A program made the position numbers and the translations under genes. A DNA stretch of 64,000 bases from Acidobacteriaceae bacterium (GTDB taxonomy: Bacteria; Acidobacteriota; Terriglobia; Terriglobales; Acidobacteriaceae), in assembly GCA_903642265.1 (NCBI GenBank), contig CAHJWN010000012.1, forward strand, positions 1 through 64,000, written 5' to 3'. Shown piece after piece: positions 57,466-64,000 of the stretch (within the stretch, counting starts at the first letter, position 1; the number at the start of each line of letters is the position of its first letter). Below the pieces are notes generated by a model that made no database searches, was not told where the DNA came from, and was given only the letters and a program-made list of their open reading frames with translations.

Positions 57466-58610
57466 GTTTTGGGTATTGATGTCCAGGCTGATCCATTTCG
57501 GGCCGAGTCCAGCACTGCAGTGATGAAGTGGAGTCCATCTACCCCATCTTCCACGCCGGGTACCAGCAGCGCTCGTTTATCCGGAGCTCGTCCATCAAGT
57601 CGGGCTGTGATCTGCTCCGCGAGGTCAGAATAGAGCTGGGTGAAAGCTTCGAAGTAGCCTTCCGGGTGCCCCGCGGGGAGCTTCGTCGCCCATTTTGAGG
57701 CCGTTCCAACTTCCGGGCCGCCCCGTGTGATCAGCCGAGGTTGCTCTCCCAGAGGAGAATGACGCAGGTAATTTGGGTTCTCCTGGTCCCAAACAAGGCT
57801 GCCTTTTTCGCCATAGATTCGCAATTCCAGGTGATTTTCATGGCCAACGGCTATCTGCGAGGCCCACAAACTCCCCTTGGCCCCGCCTTCAAAGCGCAGC
57901 ATCGATTGCACGTTGTCATCGAGTCGTCTCCCAGGGACGAATGTCGTGAGGTCCGCCGCAAGTTCCGAGCAGCGTAACCCTGTGGTGAAACAAGCCAGAT
58001 GGTACGCATGCGTTCCGATATCCCCCAGGCACCCTGCCGGTCCACTCCGCTCGGGATCGGTGCGCCAATCGGCCTGCTTCGAACCCGTCGCCTCGAGCGG
58101 CGTAGAGAGCCAGTCCTGCGCATACTCCACCTGAATCATCCGGATCGCACCCAACTCGCCAGCAAGCACCATCTCCCGCGCTTGCCGGACTAGCGGGTAG
58201 CCCGTGTACGTATAGGTCAATCCAAAGATCAAGCCGGTCCGTGTCACAGTTTTCGATAGGTCGAGCGCATCTTGAAGGGTCGTGGTCAGAGGCTTGTCGC
58301 AGATCACGTGGATGCCCGCATCGAGAAAGGCTTTCGCTACGGCATAGTGCATATGGTTCGGGGTCACAATCGCGACCGCATCAATCCGGTCGTCACGCTG
58401 GGCCTCTTGGTCAGCCATCTCGGTGAAGCTGGCATAAGCACGCGGGATATGCAGTTCCTCCGCTGCAGACAGCGATCGTTGCGGGTCGGAGGAAAGCGCC
58501 GCCGCCACCAACTCAAACTGATCGCTTAGCCTTGCCGCCGCTCGATGTACCGCACCGATGAACGCTCCTGGGCCGCCGCCGACCATGCCCAACCTGATCC
58601 GTCGTTTCAA
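57462..58610 (-). CDS. Gfo/Idh/MocA-family oxidoreductase
   Basis: A 382-residue NAD(P)-dependent sugar or cyclitol oxidoreductase. The N-terminal Rossmann fold begins LGMVGGGPGAFIGAVHRAA, with the family's strand AIVTPNHMHYAVAKAFLDAG and the conserved EKP equivalent CDKPLTT (about 100-106, Lys catalytic); the C-terminal alpha/beta domain includes GDIGTHAYHLACF. I chose the TTG at 58610 because GGGGGAG lies 5 bases upstream; an in-frame GTG at 58643 would add 11 residues. It is the third gene of a unit after ThuA and a sugar isomerase (39-bp gap), a set linked in other bacteria to oxidation at C3 of glycosides and disaccharides. The substrate is not known. Confidence 0.9.
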   Translation of the reverse strand: MKRRIRLGMVGGGPGAFIGAVHRAAARLSDQFELVAAALSSDPQRSLSAAEELHIPRAYASFTEMADQEAQRDDRIDAVAIVTPNHMHYAVAKAFLDAGIHVICDKPLTTTLQDALDLSKTVTRTGLIFGLTYTYTGYPLVRQAREMVLAGELGAIRMIQVEYAQDWLSTPLEATGSKQADWRTDPERSGPAGCLGDIGTHAYHLACFTTGLRCSELAADLTTFVPGRRLDDNVQSMLRFEGGAKGSLWASQIAVGHENHLELRIYGEKGSLVWDQENPNYLRHSPLGEQPRLITRGGPEVGTASKWATKLPAGHPEGYFEAFTQLYSDLAEQITARLDGRAPDKRALLVPGVEDGVDGLHFITAVLDSARNGSAWTSIPKT

Positions 58611-58682
58611 AGTCGCTCCCCCACCAATGTAGCGGTTTCGCACTGGCCTTCAGCCCAGGGCAGAATCCCTCGTTGCGAATTC

Positions 58683-59741
58683 CTAACCGTTGATGCCAAG
58701 CAAGTTCCGGATCGCCACTGTATCGACACCGGAATCCGCGAAGTCGTCGAAAGATCTTTCCGCCGCCTGGATAATATGCCGTGCGATGAACGGCGCGCCT
58801 TCGTTTGCTCCCTGCTCCGAGCTCTTGATGCAGCACTCCCACTCCATTACCGCCCAGCCATCAAAGCCATACTCCGTCAGCTTGGAGAAAATCGCATTGA
58901 AGTCAACCTGTCCATCGCCGAGCGACCGAAACCGTCCTGCCCGCTTCACCCATGGCTGAAAGCCGCCGTAAACGCCCTGTCGCCCGGTCGGATTGAACTC
59001 CGCGTCCTTTACATGGAACATCTTGATGCGCGTGTGATAAAGATCGAGGTACTCGAGGTAGTCAAGTTGCTGCAGGACAAAGTGGCTGGGGTCATAGAGC
59101 AGGTTGCAACGCGGATGCTCGCCGACCAAATCAAGGAACATCTCGAACGAGACGCCGTCGTGCAGATCTTCACCTGGATGTACTTCGTAGCACAGGTCAA
59201 CATCATGCTGGTCGAATAGATCGAGAATAGGCCTCCAGCGCTTCGCCAGTTCAGCAAATGCGGTTTCTACCAAGCCAGCGGGTCGCTGTGGCCAGGGGTA
59301 GAGGTACGGCCACGCCAGGGCACCTGAAAAGGTTGCATGGGCCTTAAGGCCGAGATTGCTGGAAGCCCGGGCTGCAAAGCCGAGCTGCTCCACCGCCCAC
59401 GCCTGCCGCGCTTTGGGATCGCCGTGCACTGCTTCGGGAGCGAAGCTGTCGAACATCAAGTCATAAGCCGGATGCACTGCTACCAACTGTCCTTGCAGGT
59501 GCGTTGAAAGCTCTGTCAGTGCGAGTCCCTCGTTAGCCAGTACGCCGAGCACCTCGTTGCAGTATGTTTGACTCTCTGCAGCCTGCTTCAGATCGAACAG
59601 CCGCTTATCCCATGTAGGAATCTGCACACCCTTGTAGCCCAGCCCAGCCGCCCACTTTGAGATGGAGGCCAAGTCGCTATATGGAGCAGCATCGCCAGCG
59701 AATTGTGCCAGAAAGACGGCTGGTCCTTTGATCGTATTCAT
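58683..59741 (-). CDS. Xylose-isomerase-like TIM-barrel sugar phosphate isomerase/epimerase
   Basis: A 352-residue cytoplasmic protein of the AP endonuclease 2/xylose-isomerase-like family. TIM-barrel strands and metal-ligand regions are visible: LCYEVHPGEDLHDG (Glu and His), CNLLYDPSHFVLQQLDY (Asp, His), MFHVKDAEFNP (His, Asp) and GWAVMEWECCIKS (Glu). It begins 25 bp after the ThuA gene and is 39 bp before the Gfo/Idh gene, so all three are co-transcribed. It probably isomerises or epimerises a keto-sugar made or used by the oxidoreductase (inference). Confidence 0.9.
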   Translation of the reverse strand: MNTIKGPAVFLAQFAGDAAPYSDLASISKWAAGLGYKGVQIPTWDKRLFDLKQAAESQTYCNEVLGVLANEGLALTELSTHLQGQLVAVHPAYDLMFDSFAPEAVHGDPKARQAWAVEQLGFAARASSNLGLKAHATFSGALAWPYLYPWPQRPAGLVETAFAELAKRWRPILDLFDQHDVDLCYEVHPGEDLHDGVSFEMFLDLVGEHPRCNLLYDPSHFVLQQLDYLEYLDLYHTRIKMFHVKDAEFNPTGRQGVYGGFQPWVKRAGRFRSLGDGQVDFNAIFSKLTEYGFDGWAVMEWECCIKSSEQGANEGAPFIARHIIQAAERSFDDFADSGVDTVAIRNLLGING

Positions 59742-59766
59742 CGGGCATTTCCTCGATATATATTAT

Positions 59767-60750
59767 TTATTTGGTGGGCGCGGGGCTCGCTGGACGTGGC
59801 GGAGTAGGGGCATCCAACGGGTTTAAACCCTTGGGGTAGTTCGGATCCAGCGCGGCCAGATCGGCCCGATAGCAGACAGTGTTCGCGTCCGGAAAGATAG
59901 CCGGAACTCTTTGCGTCACCTTGCCAGTGGCTGCCCATTCCACGCCTCGCTGCAGCGTTACGACCGCGTCTACTGAACTCATCGCCAGCGCATCATGGCC
60001 TACGGCAGTGTGAAAGATCCGGCCCTTGCCGAACTTTGAGACCATTAGCAAGGGTTCATCGAGCCCAGTGCCACTGTTCGCCGGATCGGAGTATGCCGTC
60101 GCCAGGACCGTCATATTCGTGCCGGGTCCACGCAGACTGTCATAGAGTTCGTCACCCTGGTGCATCCACTCTTTGGGAAGGCCCTTCATGATCGGATGGT
60201 TCAGGTCCTGAGCGGTCATCTTGAAGGGGCGTCTCAGGCCATGATGTCCGGCCTTTCCCGGCTTGTCATCTGATATGAGCTTGCCGTTGCTGTAGTACCA
60301 GTGAGGACCAGCCTTCTCGTCCCTGCCCCGCCAGCCGCCTACCCCGATCATCTCGTTATAAGCCTGCCAGCCACTGAAGGCATTATCCGCCGCATGCACC
60401 GAAACCATGCCGCCGCCATTCTTCATGTAGCTCTCGAAAGACGTTTTCAGCTCTGCCGGCCATCGCTCGCGTGGGGCATCGTAGTTAAAGACGATGACGC
60501 CGTATTTATTCCAGTCAGGCCTGAAGTTGGTGAAATCTCCGTCAGCCGGCGGTGCCGTGACAACATCCACAGTGAACAGTCCAACCTCGGCCAATTCCTT
60601 CTGGAGTACCTGAGTCGTTACACGCCAGTTATGGTAAGTCCCGCCGCTCTCCCCATCCAGAATCATGACCCGCACCCTTGGCGCTGCACAGACTGGCAGG
60701 GTCAACAGGCAAACGGCAAGCAGCACTACACCCAGTACAACCTTCTTCAT
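59767..60750 (-). CDS. Exported ThuA-domain protein
   Basis: A 327-residue protein with signal peptide about 1-23 (MKKVVLGVVLLAVCLLTLPVCAA) and a ThuA/glutamine-amidotransferase-like domain (VMILDGESGGTYHNW; GGGMVSVHAADNAF; HPIMKGLP; GKGRIFHTAVGHDA). ThuA is linked to trehalose use in rhizobia; exported relatives in Acidobacteria and Planctomycetes accompany keto-glycoside metabolism. I chose the ATG at 60750 because GGGGAG lies about 7 bases upstream and it starts the signal peptide. It is the first gene of the unit and is divergent from the GH9 gene. Confidence 0.9.
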   Translation of the reverse strand: MKKVVLGVVLLAVCLLTLPVCAAPRVRVMILDGESGGTYHNWRVTTQVLQKELAEVGLFTVDVVTAPPADGDFTNFRPDWNKYGVIVFNYDAPRERWPAELKTSFESYMKNGGGMVSVHAADNAFSGWQAYNEMIGVGGWRGRDEKAGPHWYYSNGKLISDDKPGKAGHHGLRRPFKMTAQDLNHPIMKGLPKEWMHQGDELYDSLRGPGTNMTVLATAYSDPANSGTGLDEPLLMVSKFGKGRIFHTAVGHDALAMSSVDAVVTLQRGVEWAATGKVTQRVPAIFPDANTVCYRADLAALDPNYPKGLNPLDAPTPPRPASPAPTK

Positions 60751-60987
60751 CAGACGACTCCCCTGAAACCAAATCGGACAGTAAGACAAGCATTGTTCTG
60801 TCGACGACGTTGCGCATTTCTGTTTGGACCGACAAACGATGGGCCGAGGAAAGTTTACGTTATCTGGGGATGGTGAAGGGTCTTCCTGAGTTCATTGGAT
60901 TTCACAGCAGCGAAGCGATGTAACGTCGCGACGACCTGGCCGCGATTGTCATGTTAGGTTGAATGCAAGGAGCAGATAACCCTTCCT

Positions 60988-63663
60988 ATGTTCACCCGTA
61001 TCGCGGTCTGTATCTTCCTGGCCCTTGTCGCAGGGCCCCGTTTAGTCAGTGCTCAAGTTGCTATGAAGGTGAACGATAAGGGTTACCTTGACACCCAGGG
61101 CTTCAGTGTATTTCTCTATGACAGCACGTATCATCCAGTCTTCGTAGACCAAAAAAACACGGCCATGGAGATGATTCTTCAGGGACAGCGTATCGCGACC
61201 AATGGCGATGTGCGCCTCATCCCGACTCCCGAGCAGTGGGACCTGGTCGCAACGCTCAAAGGGCGCAACGCTGATAAGGCGGACAATCGGCTTTCGGCGA
61301 ACCTCGCGTTCCCCACCTTTGATCTGAGCTATACCCTTAATGTCGAAGCGGAGCCCGGTGGCGTAAAGGTCAGCATTAATCTTGACAAGCCTCTTCCAGA
61401 GAAACTGGCCGGGCGAGCGGGTTTCAACCTGGAATTTTTGCCGTCAATCTATATGGGGAAGGCGTACCTGGTAGACGGCACCAAAGCCGGTATCTTCCCG
61501 CGAACACCGGATGATGCAATGGTCAAGGTGCTGCCACTCCCCGACGAACCGAAGAAAGCCTACTACCTGGAGGATTGGGACAAGGCGAAGGGTTATACGG
61601 AGCCGCTTCCGTTCGCCGAGGGCAAGAGCATCACTCTGGGCGTTGATGATGCGCTTGCCCGGATTAACGTGAAGTCAGATACATCGAACCTCATGCTGTT
61701 CGACGGACGCGACCGAGCGCAAAATGGCTGGTTCGTCTTGCGTTCGCTGATCCCTGCGGGAAAGACTACTGGTGCCATCGTGTGGCACATCAAGCCAGAC
61801 GTGATTCCGAACTGGACGCGTCCGCCAATGATTGCGCATAGCCAGGTCGGGTATGCGCCCGATTTTTCCAAGGTTGCGGTGCTCGAGCTCGACCCAAAAT
61901 ATGACGGGCCGAAGACAGCAAGAGTGCTGCGTCTCAAGGAAGATGGATCGTACCAACAAGCGTTTGAAGGCCCGATCACGCCTTCGACCCCCTGGTTGCG
62001 TTACGTCTACTCTAAATTCGACTTCACGCCGGTTAAGGATCCCGGCCTTTACGTCATCGAGTATGCCGGGCAGCGTACGGCACCATTTCCCATTTCGAAG
62101 GACGCCTACGCGAATGTATGGCAGGACAGCCTCGACCACCACCTCGCTGAGCAGATGGACCACGTTTCAGTGCGCGAAGCCTATCGCGTCTGGCACGGCG
62201 CTTCGCACCTGGACGATGGCCGCCTGGCGCCTGTTGTAGGAGAGCAATTTGATGGCTGGAACCAAGCCACGGCAAGTGATGGCAAATATAAGGGCGGGGA
62301 TCACATTCCGGGTATGAATGTGGGCGGCTGGTACGACGCCGGCGATTACGATCTCGAGGAGCCCGCGCAGTTGAGCGTAATCCAGAGCCTTGCTCTCGCT
62401 TACCGCTCCTTCGATCTTAAGTACGACGAACTTACCGTGAATGAGACCGCGCGCTCGGTCGAGATGCATCGTCCAGACGGTGTGCCGGATACCGTAGAGC
62501 AGGTGAAACATGGGGCGCTGTACATCCTCGCGCAGTACCACAACATAGGTCACTCAATTCGTGGAACGCATGAGCCAGACCTTCGCCAGTACACGCATCT
62601 TGGTGACGCAGCGTCGAAGACCGACGGCCGCATCTACGACCCGAAACTCGGTCCGAACGAAGTGAAGGGCGACTACTCCGGAAGGCCAGACGATCGCTGG
62701 ATTTTCTCGAATACCAACCCCTATCTCCAGTGGAACGCAGTCGCAGCCCTGGCTGCAGCGGCAGATGTGCTGAAGGGCTATGACGACGCACTCGCAAAAG
62801 ATTGCCTGGAAACAGCAATCAAGGCATGGAACGACGAGAAGGCCCACCCGACGCCCAATTCGAGCGGCGGTGGATTTGGCGGGGCGGCTCCTGCAGGCGC
62901 TCCCGGCGGTGGCGTTCTCGCTGCGTCGCAGGGTGCAGGATCTGGGATTCAATCACCACCCGCCCCAGCGCCTGCCGCCGCTCCTGCGACTTCGGTCGAA
63001 TCAGGCCGCAGGGGCTTCGGCGTGGGACTGGACTGGGCCGCGGCCCTTGAATTAACCATCGCTACAAAAGGTGCGGAGCCTTATACGTCGCGTTTGAAAG
63101 AGCTATTTCCCCAGGTAATTACACCGCAGCAGATGGGTTTCCGAGGCTGGACAGCGGTCCGGGCGTTGCCATACCTTGGCCCGGGAGCGAAAGACCAAAT
63201 GCGCCAGGCGGTAAGGGTTTACATGGAGGAACAGGATAAGCAGCTTAGTGCCACTCCGTTTGGTGTACCACCAAGCCTCGGTACCTGGGGAGGATCAGGG
63301 GCTGTTGTCGACATGGCTATCCAGATGTATTTCCTGCACGAGGCCTTCCCAGACCTCGTAGGTCCGGAGTACACACTGCGCGCCGTCAATTACATTCTCG
63401 GCACGCACCCGGTCTCCAGCACCTCCTATGTAGCTGGAGTCGGGACAGTCTCGAAGACGAAAACCTATAGCAACAACCGTGGTGACAACTCCTATATACC
63501 GGGTGCTGTCATTCCTGGATACGTCATCATCAAGCCGGATTTTCCAGAGTGCATCGATGACTTTGGATTTCTGTGGTTTGAGGATGAAGCCGTCGTCGCC
63601 GGGTCAGCAAACTGGGTTGTGGCCGGCAACGCTGCGAACGCTATTTCGAAAGAGATAAAGTAA
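60988..63663 (+). CDS. Exported glycoside hydrolase family 9 enzyme
   Basis: An 891-residue secreted inverting beta-glucanase. Signal peptide about 1-22. An extra beta-rich N-terminal module (about 25-270) precedes the Ig-like cellulase N-domain (about 275-370, MIAHSQVGYAPDFSKVAVLE). The GH9 catalytic (alpha/alpha)6 domain spans about 380-890, with GGWYDAGDYDLEE holding catalytic Asp candidates D450 and D453, and the C-terminal acid region FEDEAVVAGSANWV (candidate E867). A low-complexity Gly/Ala/Pro segment (about residues 628-670) lies inside the catalytic domain, presumably as a surface loop. The Shine-Dalgarno (AAGGAG) is about 15 bases from the ATG, wider than usual. It is divergent from the ThuA unit, whose products could handle released sugars. 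Confidence 0.88.
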   Translation: MFTRIAVCIFLALVAGPRLVSAQVAMKVNDKGYLDTQGFSVFLYDSTYHPVFVDQKNTAMEMILQGQRIATNGDVRLIPTPEQWDLVATLKGRNADKADNRLSANLAFPTFDLSYTLNVEAEPGGVKVSINLDKPLPEKLAGRAGFNLEFLPSIYMGKAYLVDGTKAGIFPRTPDDAMVKVLPLPDEPKKAYYLEDWDKAKGYTEPLPFAEGKSITLGVDDALARINVKSDTSNLMLFDGRDRAQNGWFVLRSLIPAGKTTGAIVWHIKPDVIPNWTRPPMIAHSQVGYAPDFSKVAVLELDPKYDGPKTARVLRLKEDGSYQQAFEGPITPSTPWLRYVYSKFDFTPVKDPGLYVIEYAGQRTAPFPISKDAYANVWQDSLDHHLAEQMDHVSVREAYRVWHGASHLDDGRLAPVVGEQFDGWNQATASDGKYKGGDHIPGMNVGGWYDAGDYDLEEPAQLSVIQSLALAYRSFDLKYDELTVNETARSVEMHRPDGVPDTVEQVKHGALYILAQYHNIGHSIRGTHEPDLRQYTHLGDAASKTDGRIYDPKLGPNEVKGDYSGRPDDRWIFSNTNPYLQWNAVAALAAAADVLKGYDDALAKDCLETAIKAWNDEKAHPTPNSSGGGFGGAAPAGAPGGGVLAASQGAGSGIQSPPAPAPAAAPATSVESGRRGFGVGLDWAAALELTIATKGAEPYTSRLKELFPQVITPQQMGFRGWTAVRALPYLGPGAKDQMRQAVRVYMEEQDKQLSATPFGVPPSLGTWGGSGAVVDMAIQMYFLHEAFPDLVGPEYTLRAVNYILGTHPVSSTSYVAGVGTVSKTKTYSNNRGDNSYIPGAVIPGYVIIKPDFPECIDDFGFLWFEDEAVVAGSANWVVAGNAANAISKEIK

Positions 63664-63851
63664 GTCAGCAAAAAGCGTGCGCACAAGTGGCATTTGCCGG
63701 ATGATCCGAAATGGTGTTCGTCCGGCAGACGCTCAGCTGCAAGTTCGATGAAGGTGCTCTCAGGAGGCATCTCTCCATCCAATGGTTGGGTTGGGCGGCC
63801 ATGCGACGGTGTATCGTTATGGCCGGAGACTATAGGCAGTTGAAGGCACAC

Positions 63852-64000
63852 ATGCGCAAATTTCTATTTGCAGGGCTAGGTTTTGCGGTGATCTGCGCTG
63901 GAGCCTTGGCGCAGTCGAACACATCAACGCAGGACGCTGAAAAGCCAGGTGAAGCAGCGCATACCGCGTCGACTGGCGGGGCGCACGCCGCAGTACTCGA
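63852..64000 (+). CDS. Exported protein, N-terminal fragment cut by the window end
   Basis: At least 49 residues with a clear signal peptide (MRKFLFAGLGFAVICAGALAQ) followed by a Thr/Ala/Glu-rich start of the mature protein. GAAGG lies 5 bases before the ATG. The gene runs off the window, so the family cannot be named. It lies 188 bp after the GH9 gene on the same strand. Confidence 0.75.
   Translation, partial: MRKFLFAGLGFAVICAGALAQSNTSTQDAEKPGEAAHTASTGGAHAAVL

Overview
The window looks like a chromosomal segment of a soil acidobacterium (Terriglobus/Granulicella/Edaphobacter type). This rests on three very long Oar-like TonB-dependent receptors with an N-terminal carboxypeptidase-regulatory domain, a secreted NHL/MBG-repeat protein, GH30 and GH9 glycoside hydrolases, and a ThuA / sugar isomerase / Gfo-Idh-MocA cluster. 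Taxonomy is inferred from gene content; no rRNA, tRNA, insertion sequence, CRISPR array or phage gene was found.

Layout. 1-935: no supported gene. 936-7471 (minus): putative glycan operon of Oar-like receptor, TPR protein and Tat-type GH30 hydrolase. 8296-11442 (minus): second Oar-like receptor. 11770-17557: two divergent units. On the minus strand, an MFS transporter and two AhpD-like CxxC proteins; on the plus strand, a short, Tat-less reductive-dehalogenase-like iron-sulfur protein and a MOSC/flavin/[2Fe-2S] reductase. This is the best candidate for an undescribed system. 17577-18062: DUF1348/NTF2-like protein.

18297-30927 reads as a phosphorus-scavenging region: TonB receptor (interrupted by one in-frame TAA), YncE-like beta-propeller and metallophosphoesterase on one strand; a divergent OmpR-type response regulator/histidine kinase pair and an alkaline-phosphatase-superfamily enzyme; then a PstS-like secreted protein with an alpha/beta-hydrolase-like protein. 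31787-41521: receptor, lipoprotein, NHL/MBG protein and YncE-like propeller in one plus-strand series. 42311-44216: four 19-bp tandem repeats directly upstream of a PAS-GGDEF-EAL protein.

44772-54265 is a complete assimilatory nitrate module: a nitrate reductase fused to a CysJ-like diflavin reductase, a NarK transporter, a stand-alone CysJ-like flavoprotein and a NirA siroheme reductase. Together they would import nitrate and reduce it to ammonia with NADPH-derived electrons. The three enzymes share a short LxGxxAG-type segment that may be a docking element. 54791-57118: small His/Ala-rich protein, exported VOC protein and a LamG/DUF1349-like secreted protein. 57462-63663: Gfo/Idh/MocA oxidoreductase, sugar isomerase/epimerase and ThuA protein (minus), divergent from a GH9 cellulase (plus). 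The window ends inside a gene for an exported protein.
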